Shown: piece by piece, positions 28,892 to 38,282 of the stretch
How positions within the stretch are numbered: position 1 is the stretch's first letter
Layout of the letters: every line of letters begins with the position of its first letter
The notes under the pieces: generated by a model
Told to the model about the DNA's origin: nothing
Seen by the model: only the letters and a program-made list of their open reading frames with translations
Database searches by the model: none
Assembly: GCA_934202965.1 (NCBI GenBank)
Contig: CAKPYN010000017.1
Coordinates: 1-50,760, forward strand
From: an uncultured Megasphaera sp.
GTDB taxonomy: Bacteria > Bacillota > Negativicutes > Veillonellales > Megasphaeraceae
Length of the DNA: 50,760 bases
Direction: 5' to 3'
Made by a program: the position numbers and the translations under genes

Positions 28892-29680
28892 ATGAGTGTA
28901 ATTTATGAACCAAAAGGAAAGGCAAGAGAATATTCCCCGTTAGCTTTAAATTTATATTTGCAATGTACGCATGGTTGTAAATATTGTTATGCCCCATCAG
29001 CAATGCAAAGAAAACGGGAGCGGTATTTTGTTACTCCTCAACCGCGTAAAAATGTGTTACTTAATTTGCGGAAAGAATTGCAAAAATTTGCGCCCAAAAA
29101 ACAAGTTATGTTATCATTTATAGGGGATGTGTATTCTCAAACGATTGATGATAATTTAACAACACGGGAAGCATTAAAACTGCTTAACTGGTATCATGTA
29201 CCAGTTGCAATATTAACAAAAGGCGGTAAACGATGCTTAAAAGACCTTGAAATATTTAAGGATTTTGGTGAGCATATTCAAGTTGGTGCTACGCTCACTT
29301 TCCTAAACAACGAAAAATCGAATGAATGGGAACCGGGAGCAGCAGCACCAGAGGAAAGATTGCAAGTTTTAAAAAAGCTGCATGAAGAAGGAATAAAAAC
29401 ATTTGTTTCTTTCGAACCGGTTATCGACCCAAAAGAAAGTTTGATGCTTATTAAAAGAACGTTGGAAGATAATTCCGTTGATACGTATAAAATAGGTAAA
29501 ATCAACAATTATCAAGGGATAGATAAAGCCATAGATTGGAATGAGTTTTTGAGCAATGCTCTTGAATTACTACGCCCTACAGGAAAAAATATATACATCA
29601 AGCATGATTTAAGGGTAGCAGCAAACCATGTGAAGTTATATGGCAATGAAGTTTTGCAAGACGAATACAATGTAAGATAA
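28892..29680 (+). CDS. Phage radical SAM protein (SPL/three-Cys type)
   Basis: The 262-aa protein carries the radical SAM cluster motif CTHGCKYCYAP (CxxxCxxC, residues 29-36) followed by partial-barrel features: VMLSFIGDVYSQTIDDNLTT, HVPVAILTKGGKRCLKD, VGATLTFLNNEKSNEWEPGA, KTFVSFEPVIDP and YKIGKINNY. This is the spore-photoproduct-lyase-like group that occurs in phages together with partner proteins. The chemistry is unknown; DNA or RNA base modification or repair is plausible. AAGGAG precedes the ATG, and a strong terminator follows. The AT-rich bases differ from the structural genes, consistent with a cargo insert. Confidence 0.85.
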   Translation: MSVIYEPKGKAREYSPLALNLYLQCTHGCKYCYAPSAMQRKRERYFVTPQPRKNVLLNLRKELQKFAPKKQVMLSFIGDVYSQTIDDNLTTREALKLLNWYHVPVAILTKGGKRCLKDLEIFKDFGEHIQVGATLTFLNNEKSNEWEPGAAAPEERLQVLKKLHEEGIKTFVSFEPVIDPKESLMLIKRTLEDNSVDTYKIGKINNYQGIDKAIDWNEFLSNALELLRPTGKNIYIKHDLRVAANHVKLYGNEVLQDEYNVR

Positions 29681-29691
29681 ATTAAATATGG

Positions 29692-29720
29692 AAAGCCCTA
29701 GTGATTAACTAGGGCTTTTT
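29692..29720 (+). terminator. Terminator closing the cargo module
   Basis: AAAGCCCTAGT (29692-29702) pairs perfectly with ACTAGGGCTTT (29708-29718) around GATTA, with more T following. Confidence 0.92.
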
Positions 29721-29743
29721 GTTATATAAAGAAGGATGATAGC

Positions 29744-30139
29744 ATGGCTAATAAAAAAAAGGGGGGCAGGCCACCGATAGAAATAGATAAAAAAAGCTTT
29801 GAGGGGCTTTGTGCTATTCAATGCACTTTGAGCGAAGTAGCTGAGTTTTTCAAGTGCTCAGAGGATACAGTACAGAGGTGGTGCAGAAAAACGTATGGAC
29901 GATGTTTTGCGGTCGTTTTTGGGCAAAAAAGAAGTTTAGGCAAGGTAAGTCTTAGAAGGAGTCAGTTTAGACTGGCTGAAAAGAATGCTACCATGGCTAT
30001 TTGGCTTGGCAAACAATACCTGGGACAAAAAGATGTTGAACGGCACGAAATCACCGGGGCGGATGGGAAACCCGTAGAAACTAAAAGTGAAAACATCGTA
30101 CGGGTGTACCTTCCGGAAAATCACAGAGATGACAAATAA
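29744..30139 (+). CDS. terS: Terminase small subunit-like protein
   Basis: The 131-aa protein has a helix-turn-helix (FEGLCAIQCTLSEVAEFFKC-SEDTVQRW) and a basic middle, then ATMAIWLGKQYLGQKDVE, a segment common to TerS-like proteins of this phage group. TerS recognises the packaging site and loads TerL, which is the next gene. AGAAGGATG precedes the ATG. Confidence 0.75.
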   Translation: MANKKKGGRPPIEIDKKSFEGLCAIQCTLSEVAEFFKCSEDTVQRWCRKTYGRCFAVVFGQKRSLGKVSLRRSQFRLAEKNATMAIWLGKQYLGQKDVERHEITGADGKPVETKSENIVRVYLPENHRDDK

Positions 30140-30153
30140 CAGGTGGTGATCAT

Positions 30154-31553
30154 ATGATTTTAAAACCCCAGCCAGGACCGCAAGAACAATTTCTTTCCTG
30201 CCCTGCCGATATTTGTATATACGGAGGCGCGGCCGGGGGAGGTTAGGAAAAACATTTGCTTTACTTTTAGAATCACTGCGTCATGTAGATAACGGTGGCT
30301 TTGGTGCTGTTTTTTTTCGACGCAATATGAAACAGATAATGAATGAAGGCGGATTATGGGATACAGCAATTAAGATGTATTTGCCTATCGGCGGTATATC
30401 TAAGTTGTCGCCAATGCCAACGATTATATGGCCATCGGGAGCCAAGATAACATTTTCCCATTTGCAGCTCAAAGACGATGTCCTTGGGTGGCAGGGGTCG
30501 CAGGTTTGTCTTATTTGCTTTGACGAACTAACGCATTTTGAAGAATCACAGTTCTGGTATATGCTTTCTCGTAACCGTTCAACGTGTGGTGTTCGCCCGT
30601 ATGTACGTGCATCAACCAACCCGGATGTTAATTCATGGGTTGCTGATTTAATAAAGTGGTGGATAGACCAAGACACAGGATACCCGATACCGGAGCGTTC
30701 GGGCGTTATTCGGTATATGTACCGTCAAGGCGGTGCAATTATATGGGATGACAGCCGGGAGCAGTTGGCAAAGAAAGTCGGTGTATCACCCGATAAGGCC
30801 AAGAATCTTATTAAATCATTTACATTTGTTGCGTCGTCAATTTTTGACAATAAAATTCTGCTCGAAAAAGATCCGTCCTATTTGGCCAACCTAAACGCAT
30901 TAACGACAGTTGACCGGGAACGGCTTTTGCGCGGCAACTGGAAAATCAGACCAGCGGAAGGGCTCATATTTAATCGTACCGCCGTGCATTATATCGATGC
31001 CGCACCGACAAAATTAAGATACTGCCGTAAGTGGGACCTTGCAGCGACCGAGCCAAGCGAAACAAATCGTAACCCCGACGCAACGGCAGGCGTATTGCTT
31101 GGCGTTGACAACGAACGCAATTATTACATTCTCGATGTAATACGGCGTCAGGAAAATGCCGCATCTATACGCCGGCTTGTTTTACTAACAGCAGAGCAGG
31201 ATAAAAAGAAATATCGTAATGTTACTATTAATATTTCACAAGACCCTGGGCAAGCTGGGAAAGAACAAGCACAAAGCTACGTTAAAATGCTTGCTGGATA
31301 TAAAGTAGTAGCTCGTGCTGAATCGGGCGATAAAGTAACACGAGCCGAACCATTGGCTGCACAATGGCAGGCTGGAAACGTATATATTGTAAAAGGGGAT
31401 TGGAACGGCATGTACGTTGATGAGATGGAAAAATTCCCGGACGGCGAACACGACGATATGGTTGATGCTTCCAGCGGCGCGTTTAATGAGCTGACAAAAC
31501 ACGGCGGCATTGACATCAACCCGTCTAATTTGCGGCCGAAGTTTAGGTGGTAA
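30154..31553 (+). pseudogene. terL: Terminase large subunit, frame broken in Walker A
   Basis: TerL drives DNA packaging (N-terminal ATPase) and cuts concatemers (C-terminal RNase H-like nuclease). From ATG 30154 the first frame reads MILKPQPGPQEQFLSCPADI to YGGAAGGG, then meets TAG at 30244-30246. The rest (GKTFALLLESLRH onward; Walker B ICFDELTHFEE; nuclease KWDLAATE, ISQDPGQAG, HDDMVDAS) continues in the -1 frame to 31553. The break lies within the P-loop, at a G5 run (30235-30239). A -1 slip would give AGGRLGKT, which still fits A-x4-GK-T. It is a true mutation, a sequencing error or recoding. Confidence 0.85.
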
Positions 31554-31555
31554 AA

Positions 31556-33031
31556 ATGAAGATACATGAATCAATCATAGCAAGAAAAAATAAAAGGGTG
31601 TACACGGCAGATGATTACCGCCTGCCAAGCGATACGCTGGGAAACCCGCCGAAACGAGTAAAAAAGGCATTAGATAATAGCTTTGATGCCGTTCGATCGG
31701 TCCTCTCGCATTCGCTGGAAAATTTAGCGGATGAAGGGATGCCGGCATTTATCGGATACGGCGCATTGGCAGGGCTGGCGCAGAACGGACTTATTAGAGC
31801 AGGCGTCAGCATGCGGGCCGATGAGATGACACGCAAATGGGGAGAGTTCGTCACATCCGGAAATGATGGGAATGACGAGAACTCGGACATATTGAAACGA
31901 TTGAAGCAGGATTCTACTGCATTTAAAATCAAAGCATTATTCAATAAAGTGTCGAATTACTGCGGATATTTTGGCGGCTGTCTTGTATTTGTCGATACCG
32001 GTGAAGATGCAAAAGAACTTGTAAATCCGCTGCGGCTTACAGCGCAGACATTCAAGCCGGGCAGCTTGAGGGGATTTAAGTTGATAGAACCGTATCTTGT
32101 AACGCCGGGTGTATACAACTCATACAACCCGCTGGCAAATGATTACTACAAACCGTCGGTGTGGTACATTCAAGGCGTGCCGGTGCATGAAAGCCGACTT
32201 TTGTATTTTACGGAAAACGAACTGCCTTCGCTTTTAAAACCTGCCTATAATTTTTTTGGACTGCCACTTGCACAAAAGGTGCTTGATGCCGTAGCTCATT
32301 ACACATCGAGCCGGGAAAGTGCGGCGCGTCTTTTGAAGAAATACTCTATCACGGTTTTAAAAACCGACATGAGTGCAGCACTCAGCGGCGACTTTGACAC
32401 TAATCTAATGCGGCGCGTTGATTATTTTACGCAGATGCGTGATAACGACGGCACGGCAATTATTGATAAAGAAATGGAAGACCTCGTTGTTATGACAACA
32501 TCGCTTGCAGGTGTTGTCGATATTGTGCGGCAGGCAATGGAATACGTGGCGGCAATGTTCAACGAACCGGTTACGAAAATGTGGGGACTTAGCCCGAATG
32601 GATTTAACACCGGAGATGCTGACCTCAAAAACCATTACGACAACATTGCAAGTTTGCAGGAAAAAATGTTTCAAACGCAAATGGATAGAATCGTTCGCAT
32701 TTTGCAGATGAACGCATTCGGCGAAATCAACGACAATATCGAGTTTAAGTTCATACCGCTCAATGAAGAAGATACGGCGTTAAAAGTGGCGAACAATAAA
32801 GTAAAAGCCGAAACAGATGCCTTGTTACTTGCTAATAATGTAGTATCGCCGGAAGAAGTACGGCAAAAGCTCATTGATGATAACGAAAGCGGGTACAACG
32901 GATTGACGCCGAACGACATCCCCGATATTGACCCCAATGAGCTGGGTGGGCTTGAGCCATTTAAAGAGGAAATAGAAGAAGGGCTGACAAATGGCGAAAA
33001 GAATACAATTCGGACGGAGCCAGCCGAATAA
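31556..33031 (+). CDS. Phage portal protein (DUF1073 type)
   Basis: The 491-aa protein matches portal proteins of the DUF1073/Acb1-like N-terminal group: AFIGYGALAGLAQNGLIRAG, RADEMTRKWGEF, then GLPLAQKVLDAVAHYTSS, ETDALLLANNVVSPEEVRQK, and the late NEPVTKMWGLSPNGFNTGDA signature. The portal forms the dodecameric gate at the capsid vertex. It starts just after the terL stop behind AGGTGG and overlaps the minor head gene by 41 bases. Confidence 0.9.
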   Translation: MKIHESIIARKNKRVYTADDYRLPSDTLGNPPKRVKKALDNSFDAVRSVLSHSLENLADEGMPAFIGYGALAGLAQNGLIRAGVSMRADEMTRKWGEFVTSGNDGNDENSDILKRLKQDSTAFKIKALFNKVSNYCGYFGGCLVFVDTGEDAKELVNPLRLTAQTFKPGSLRGFKLIEPYLVTPGVYNSYNPLANDYYKPSVWYIQGVPVHESRLLYFTENELPSLLKPAYNFFGLPLAQKVLDAVAHYTSSRESAARLLKKYSITVLKTDMSAALSGDFDTNLMRRVDYFTQMRDNDGTAIIDKEMEDLVVMTTSLAGVVDIVRQAMEYVAAMFNEPVTKMWGLSPNGFNTGDADLKNHYDNIASLQEKMFQTQMDRIVRILQMNAFGEINDNIEFKFIPLNEEDTALKVANNKVKAETDALLLANNVVSPEEVRQKLIDDNESGYNGLTPNDIPDIDPNELGGLEPFKEEIEEGLTNGEKNTIRTEPAE

Positions 33032-33800
33032 AGGCCGAGAACGTCGGTATCGGTTAGAACTCCAGCAATTAAACGAACAGATGCAGAATGATATGAGAGA
33101 AAGCCTCATATCATTTTTTCGTGCAAATTACGCAAGCGATGCAAAGAAACCGTCTGACACGGATAAGCCCAAGACATTAGCGCAGCTCATGCAGAAGATG
33201 CGTAAACGCTGGTATGACAAATACGAAAAGCGTGGGCGAATCTTGCAGCGTTGGATGGCGAATAGTACGAAGGAACTCACGGAAAAAGAAGTGCAGAATA
33301 AAATGCAGAGCATCGGCATGACACTCAAACCTAACTACAGTAAAAGCGATAAAAAGCTTGTAAAAAATATTGTTTCCGAGGGCGTTGGACTTATCAAGTC
33401 AATACCGCAGCAGTATATTGGCAAGGTACAGGAAAGCGCAACGGCCGCATTTTTACGCGGTTACGATTCCGAGAAATTGTACAATAAAATCAATGACATT
33501 CTCGACGATTTGGACGAACGCAACGAAAACCGGGCTTTCTTAATTTCACGCGATCAGATGCAGAAAGCCACACAAAAATTTATGGCGCAAAGTGCTATGG
33601 AGCTTGGAGCGACAAAAGGCAGATGGATACACGTTCCTGGCATGAAATCATCGCGTGAAACGCATCAAGCTTTCGACGGTCGTACTTTTGATTTAAGCGT
33701 CGGGCTGTTCGATGAGGACGTGGGGCTCAATGTACTGCCTGGCGACCTTCCTTATTGCATGTGTCAATTTGAGGTACTCATGCCGGGATTCGAAGATTAG
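32991..33800 (+). CDS. Minor head protein (Mu F / SPP1 gp7 family)
   Basis: The 269-aa protein is mostly helical and ends in the Phage_Mu_F pattern: LISRDQMQKATQKF, RWIHVPGMKSSRETHQAFDG, RTFD, and DLPYCMCQFEVL. It is a capsid-internal morphogenesis protein that follows the portal gene in many phages. Confidence 0.88.
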   Translation: MAKRIQFGRSQPNKGRERRYRLELQQLNEQMQNDMRESLISFFRANYASDAKKPSDTDKPKTLAQLMQKMRKRWYDKYEKRGRILQRWMANSTKELTEKEVQNKMQSIGMTLKPNYSKSDKKLVKNIVSEGVGLIKSIPQQYIGKVQESATAAFLRGYDSEKLYNKINDILDDLDERNENRAFLISRDQMQKATQKFMAQSAMELGATKGRWIHVPGMKSSRETHQAFDGRTFDLSVGLFDEDVGLNVLPGDLPYCMCQFEVLMPGFED

Positions 33801-33816
33801 AAAGGAGGTGAGAGGG

Positions 33817-35247
33817 ATGGAGAAAAAAGACGTTTTGATTTTTGACGCGCAAAGCGTCAGAAGCATTGACAGCAACGGATATATGCACGTAGCTATGACG
33901 AATATCTCAAAGGCTGCGGTAAACCCGTATCTTGGCAGCGAGATAGAAGACTGGCAGGAACGCGGACTTGAACCCGATGGCATTTATTATGGACTCCGTG
34001 ACCCGGACGAATTACAGAAAGCGGCTCCGACATTTAACGGATTGCCGCTGCTGATGAACCATCATGACATCGACGCATCCGTGCAGCCGAAAGATTTTAT
34101 TGTAGGCAGCACCGGGACGGATGCACGGTTTGAAAATCCGTACCTGCAAAACAGCCTGTCGATTACAGACGAAAAAGCAATCAAGGCCGTGCAGGACGGC
34201 ACGATGAAAGAAATATCTTGCGCATACTTTTTTACACCGGACTGGACGAGCGGCGACTACGAAGAGAGCGGCGACAAAATCCACTACGATTTTATTATGC
34301 GTGACATAGAAGGCAATCACGTCGCACTGGTTGCAGAGGGCAGGGCGGGGCATGACGTTGCCGTTGCAGATTCTAAAAAAGGAGTGAACGACAAAATGGC
34401 AAAAACAAAGAAAAATGCCGCGTTCGAAGCGCGCAGGGAAAACCTTGCAAAAGACGCGGATTTTATCAAATACATGAATGATGACAGATTAAAAGACGGG
34501 CTAACGAAAGCCGTCGATGCCGTAGCAAATCAAGTATACGGCAAAGAAATAAAAGGAATTGCAAAAGATATGGCCGTTGACGGTATCATTGGCACGTTCC
34601 TGCCGGATATTGACGGCGATTTAAAAACGGCTCTTTGTGCACTGCTCAGTAAATTACAGGGCGGCGATAAACCACCGGAAGGGGACGCTCAAGTTCCGAC
34701 ACAGGCGCAGCCGACGCCGGACGTGCCGAAAACCGAACCGGTACCACCGGTTGATCCGGACGGCGTGAAAGACGATGACATTACAGGCGGCGACCCGATG
34801 GATGTTATCGACGAAAACAGCCCCGCATATCAAGCAGGGTTTAAAGCAGGGCAGGCGGCAGCCAAAGACGAAGCCAATAAAAAAATCAAGGAGGCGCAGC
34901 AGTTGAGCAAGGATTCCATTGACAAAATCAAAAGCGAAATCAAAGAACAGATTGTCGCAGATACCAAAGCACATTACAAAACACTGAATGATGCAGCGAT
35001 TAAAGTAAAACCGCTCGTCGGCACCATTACTGACCCGCTTGCATTTGACAGCGCAGCCGATATTTTTGCATTTGCGTTGAAGCAGTGCGGCAAGGACCCG
35101 GACAAGTACGACAAAGCAGGGTACGCCGGCATGGTCGATATGTTGATTGAAAGCAAGCCTGCATTTTCCGCAGCCGATGCCAAACCGATCGATAAATTCG
35201 ACGAACACACGCAGAGCATTTTCGACAGATTAGAAAACATCGAATAG
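33817..35247 (+). CDS. Prohead protease/scaffold fusion (DUF2213)
   Basis: The 476-aa protein has an N-terminal DUF2213 protease-like domain (FNGLPLLMNHHDIDASVQPK, MKEISCAYFFTPDW, EGNHVALVAEGRAGHDVAVA, with His and Ser candidates). After residue 190 comes a charged scaffold-like half with a proline-rich linker (TQAQPTPDVPKTEPVPPVDP) and a coiled-coil end. The start has AAAGGAGGTG. The protease probably processes the head and removes the scaffold. Confidence 0.85.
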   Translation: MEKKDVLIFDAQSVRSIDSNGYMHVAMTNISKAAVNPYLGSEIEDWQERGLEPDGIYYGLRDPDELQKAAPTFNGLPLLMNHHDIDASVQPKDFIVGSTGTDARFENPYLQNSLSITDEKAIKAVQDGTMKEISCAYFFTPDWTSGDYEESGDKIHYDFIMRDIEGNHVALVAEGRAGHDVAVADSKKGVNDKMAKTKKNAAFEARRENLAKDADFIKYMNDDRLKDGLTKAVDAVANQVYGKEIKGIAKDMAVDGIIGTFLPDIDGDLKTALCALLSKLQGGDKPPEGDAQVPTQAQPTPDVPKTEPVPPVDPDGVKDDDITGGDPMDVIDENSPAYQAGFKAGQAAAKDEANKKIKEAQQLSKDSIDKIKSEIKEQIVADTKAHYKTLNDAAIKVKPLVGTITDPLAFDSAADIFAFALKQCGKDPDKYDKAGYAGMVDMLIESKPAFSAADAKPIDKFDEHTQSIFDRLENIE

Positions 35248-35269
35248 GATAAAAGGGGGATGTAAACTC

Positions 35270-35770
35270 ATGGCAAAAGCAGATTTCCAAAAAAGCGTAA
35301 ACATGTATCAGGCCCAAGGCGTGCCGGGTGCATTCGCATCTATTAATCCGGTCACTTCCACGGCACTCGGATATTTGGCAGGCGATAATGTGAAAGTTGG
35401 CTGCTTTGTAATTGAAGATGCACAAAATGCAGGACATGTTACCGGCACCAATACAAACGGTGCGCAGCCTATCGGCTTTATTGCCCGCGATATTGTATAT
35501 CCGATTATGACAGTAGGCGACGGCTATTCTATGGACGTGCCGAAAGGATTTGAAGTCAATGTACAGACTGCCGGTGATTTTTGGGTACATGTTCCTAAAG
35601 CCGTTACAAAAGGGCAGTTTGTTGCTGTATCCAAAACAGACGGCAGTGTAACAGATGGTGCCGCTACCACCAGCACAGACGTTGAAGGTTCCATTGTAAC
35701 CAACTTTAAATTTATGACGGATGCGCAGGCCGGCGAAATGGCTATTATCGGCAATACATATTTACGATAA
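35270..35770 (+). CDS. Structural cement / capsid decoration protein
   Basis: The 166-aa protein (YQAQGVPGAFASINPVTSTA, GFIARDIVYPIMTVGDGYSM, VPKGFEVNVQTAGDFWVHVP) resembles the gp24-like structural cement proteins encoded just before DUF2184 capsids. It is beta-rich with no cysteine motif and sits in the expected place. Confidence 0.75.
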   Translation: MAKADFQKSVNMYQAQGVPGAFASINPVTSTALGYLAGDNVKVGCFVIEDAQNAGHVTGTNTNGAQPIGFIARDIVYPIMTVGDGYSMDVPKGFEVNVQTAGDFWVHVPKAVTKGQFVAVSKTDGSVTDGAATTSTDVEGSIVTNFKFMTDAQAGEMAIIGNTYLR

Positions 35771-35789
35771 AAAGGGGGATTTTTGAACT

Positions 35790-36803
35790 ATGAATGATAG
35801 ACAAGCTCTTGAAAAAATCCGCGAAAAAGGCTTTGTGTTTGACGGGGCAAAAGGATTCATTACAAAAGACAACCGCCAGCGGCTTGCATCGGATGCCGCA
35901 ATGATTACGGGTGCTAACAGTGGCGTACCGGCTTTATTCACGACATATATTGACCCGATGGTTATTGATATTCTTACGGCACCGACACGGGCAAGAGAAA
36001 TTTTCGGCGAAGTCAAAAAAGGAGACTGGACTAACACCGGTGCAATGTTCGAAACCGTCGAACAGATGGGTAACTCTACGGCATATTCCGATTACGGCAA
36101 TGGCGCAATGTCTGACGTGAACGTCAATTATCCGTACCGCCAGAACTACCTCGCACAAACCCATATCCGCTACGGCGACCATGAAACGGCAGTATCCGGC
36201 AAGGCCATGATTGACCTTGTCAGCAAGAAACAGAAAGCCGTTGCAACCATCATTAACACGGATGAAAATAAATTTTATCTGTACGGCGTGCAGGGTAAAG
36301 AAATTTACGGCCTGCTCAATGAACCGAACCTGCCGGCAGCAATTACTGCTTCCACCGTCAACACCAACAAAACGAAATGGGCAGATAAAGACACGCAGCA
36401 GATTTACGACGACGTTTTGCTGTTGGCTGCTGAACTCTTTAAAAACAGCCAGGGCAATATTGACGAAAAATCTGATTTGGTTTTATGCGTCAGCCCGGCT
36501 TCTAACGTTTTGCTCGGCAAGGCCACAATCAACAACGTATCCGTCAAGGATATGCTGAATAAATATTTTAGCAATCTCTCCATCGTCACGCTCCCGGAAC
36601 TTACCGCAGATTCCGGCACAAGCATTTTGTTAATTGCTCGCTCTGTTATGGGGACACCAACGGCACAGCTTGGCTATAGTGAAAAAATGCGTGCAATGCG
36701 CATCGTTCCGTACACGTCGTACTATGAACAGAAATTCGTTTTTGGCACATACGGCGCAATCGTTTATCTGCCGTTTGCTATTGCAAAAATGACAGGGGTT
36801 TAG
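35790..36803 (+). CDS. Major capsid protein (DUF2184 family)
   Basis: The 337-aa protein matches the DUF2184 HK97-fold capsids: ALFTTYIDPMVIDILTAPTR, AREIFGEVKKGDWT, YLAQTHIRYGDHE, and AQLGYSEKMRAMRIVPYTSY. It forms the phage head. A terminator follows directly, which may raise capsid output relative to the distal genes. Confidence 0.9.
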   Translation: MNDRQALEKIREKGFVFDGAKGFITKDNRQRLASDAAMITGANSGVPALFTTYIDPMVIDILTAPTRAREIFGEVKKGDWTNTGAMFETVEQMGNSTAYSDYGNGAMSDVNVNYPYRQNYLAQTHIRYGDHETAVSGKAMIDLVSKKQKAVATIINTDENKFYLYGVQGKEIYGLLNEPNLPAAITASTVNTNKTKWADKDTQQIYDDVLLLAAELFKNSQGNIDEKSDLVLCVSPASNVLLGKATINNVSVKDMLNKYFSNLSIVTLPELTADSGTSILLIARSVMGTPTAQLGYSEKMRAMRIVPYTSYYEQKFVFGTYGAIVYLPFAIAKMTGV

Positions 36804-36858
36804 AACATTTTCCTAGTGTTACGAAAATGGTATAGAAAAAAATAAAAATTAAAACGTG

Positions 36859-36891
36859 CAAGTTGTCGGGATTTCCGGCAACTTGTTTTTT
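36859..36891 (+). terminator. Hairpin after the capsid gene
   Basis: CAAGTTGTCGG (36859-36869) pairs with CCGGCAACTTG (36875-36885) and is followed by six T. It lies between the capsid gene and the next structural gene, so it is likely a partial attenuator. Confidence 0.85.
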
Positions 36892-36912
36892 ATTAAAAAA
36901 GGAGCGGTTTAC

Positions 36913-37401
36913 ATGGCAAGAACAAGAAAGATAGAAGAAAATCTCACAGAAGAAAAAAACGTAATTATCAAAGACAATTCCATTCAAGACGGCGAAGTGA
37001 TTAATGCCGTAAGTACAAAAAAAGCAAAGACAAAGCCGATTGAAGAAACCGGCGAAACCGTCGTTATTTGCTCGAATTATCCGCATGACATCAAGTACCG
37101 TGTACCCGATAAAACCGGGCGCATGCATGAATTTGTTTTTCACGGCAATGCGGTCAACCTGCGCGGCAAAGATAAGGGTGTTTTGCCGGTAGGAGCATTT
37201 GGCATTACAACCGGCGTTCCAAAAGACGCCTGGGAATGGATTAAAGAACACCGCCCGGACGATGAACTTATAAAAAAAGGTTACATCTTCGCATCGACGG
37301 AAGCCGACGCACGGGCATCCGTTATGGAAAGGGCAGGGATGCGCAATGGATACGAACCGATTGACCCCGCAGCAGGGAACACAACAGAATACAGCCGATA
37401 G
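36913..37401 (+). CDS. Phage head-region protein of unknown function
   Basis: The 162-aa protein has a charged N-terminus and a folded middle (VVICSNYPHDIKYRVPDKTG, HGNAVNLRGKDKGVLPVGAF, DAWEWIKEHRPDDELIKKGY). Similar proteins occur between capsid and neck genes of related phages. No function is known to me. It overlaps the next gene by 56 bases. Confidence 0.65.
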   Translation: MARTRKIEENLTEEKNVIIKDNSIQDGEVINAVSTKKAKTKPIEETGETVVICSNYPHDIKYRVPDKTGRMHEFVFHGNAVNLRGKDKGVLPVGAFGITTGVPKDAWEWIKEHRPDDELIKKGYIFASTEADARASVMERAGMRNGYEPIDPAAGNTTEYSR

Positions 37402-37795
37402 CTGCCAGTGCTGCGCTGAAGGTGTTGTACAATTCGATCCGGTACATTTTGCCGTGCTCTATCCGCAGTTTGCGGAACTAGACAATAGTACTATCATGCA
37501 ATACTTCCGCATGGCAGAGTTGATTCTCGACAATTCGCCAAAAAGCCCAGTTAAGGATTTAAATGAAAGAGAAACATTATACTTTCTTTTGGTTTGCCAT
37601 ATCGCGACTTTATCAAGCCGAGGCGATGGCCTAGTCGGGATGATAACATCGGCGGCAGAGGGAAAAGTAAATGTAAGCGTTGCGCCGCTTGCTAATGCTA
37701 ACTGGTTTAATCAGACGGCGTGCGGCTCCATGTATTGGCAGGCAACCATGCCGTATAGGTTGGGGGTGCGTTATATTGGCTACCGTAAACGTTGA
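37346..37795 (+). CDS. Head-tail connector protein (DUF4054)
   Basis: The 149-aa protein fits DUF4054: VQFDPVHFAVLYPQFAELDN, YFRMAELILDNS, RETLYFLLVCHIATLSSRGD, VGMITSAAEGKVNVSVA and the YWATPYG-like QTACGSMYWQATMPYRLGVR end. It is an adaptor ring component beneath the portal. Confidence 0.8.
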   Translation: MDTNRLTPQQGTQQNTADSCQCCAEGVVQFDPVHFAVLYPQFAELDNSTIMQYFRMAELILDNSPKSPVKDLNERETLYFLLVCHIATLSSRGDGLVGMITSAAEGKVNVSVAPLANANWFNQTACGSMYWQATMPYRLGVRYIGYRKR

Positions 37796-38279
37796 GTTCG
37801 TTAAATTCAAAGGGCAGGACAAACTGAATAAAAAGCTTAAAGAGTTATCTGTTATTCGTGCCAGTTTAAAAATTGGGTTCTTTCAAAATTCGACATACCC
37901 GGACGGAACTCCAGTTGCTGCGGTTGCGTACATCAATGAATATGGAGCAAACAACCATCCTGCAAGACCGTTTATGCAAAAGACGGCGACCGCAAACATG
38001 AATAAATGGGTTGATGGCATTGCGAAAAATATAAAAGGTGCGGGAAAGTTTAATTTAAATACAGTAAAAACGGCGTACAAAATGGCTGGGATAGTCGCCG
38101 TCGGCGACGTAAAAAAGACTATCAAAAGCTGGCCGCCTGGTGGCAACAGTAAACAGACTGTTGCACGCAAAGCAAAGCGCGCGCAGGCAGGCAAAGGAAC
38201 GAGTGCAATTAATCCGGAAACCGTATTGATTGATACCGGTAAAATGATTAGCTCTGTTGCGTATGAAGTCAGGGGGTAG
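37776..38279 (+). CDS. HK97 gp10-like neck/tail-completion protein
   Basis: The 167-aa basic protein has TPVAAVAYINEYGANNHPAR followed by PFMQKTA, the recognisable gp10-family stretch, and ends VLIDTGKMISSVAYEV. It joins head to tail. The start is taken at TTG 37776, since the frame upstream overlaps the DUF4054 gene and is not conserved in character. Confidence 0.8.
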   Translation: MATVNVEFVKFKGQDKLNKKLKELSVIRASLKIGFFQNSTYPDGTPVAAVAYINEYGANNHPARPFMQKTATANMNKWVDGIAKNIKGAGKFNLNTVKTAYKMAGIVAVGDVKKTIKSWPPGGNSKQTVARKAKRAQAGKGTSAINPETVLIDTGKMISSVAYEVRG

Positions 38280-38282
38280 ATT

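Noticed and set aside
30213..31553. terL starting at TTG 30213 as a complete gene
   Set aside because: The first residues (MYIRRRGRGR) are an out-of-frame reading of the conserved YGGAAGGG segment. The true start is ATG 30154 in another frame.
34654..35208. Long minus-strand open frame opposite the protease/scaffold gene
   Set aside because: It is antisense to a well-supported gene and has no ribosome site or family features. The same holds for minus-strand frames at 3652-4128, 6776-7351, 14767-15174, 35027-35590 and 42921-43535.
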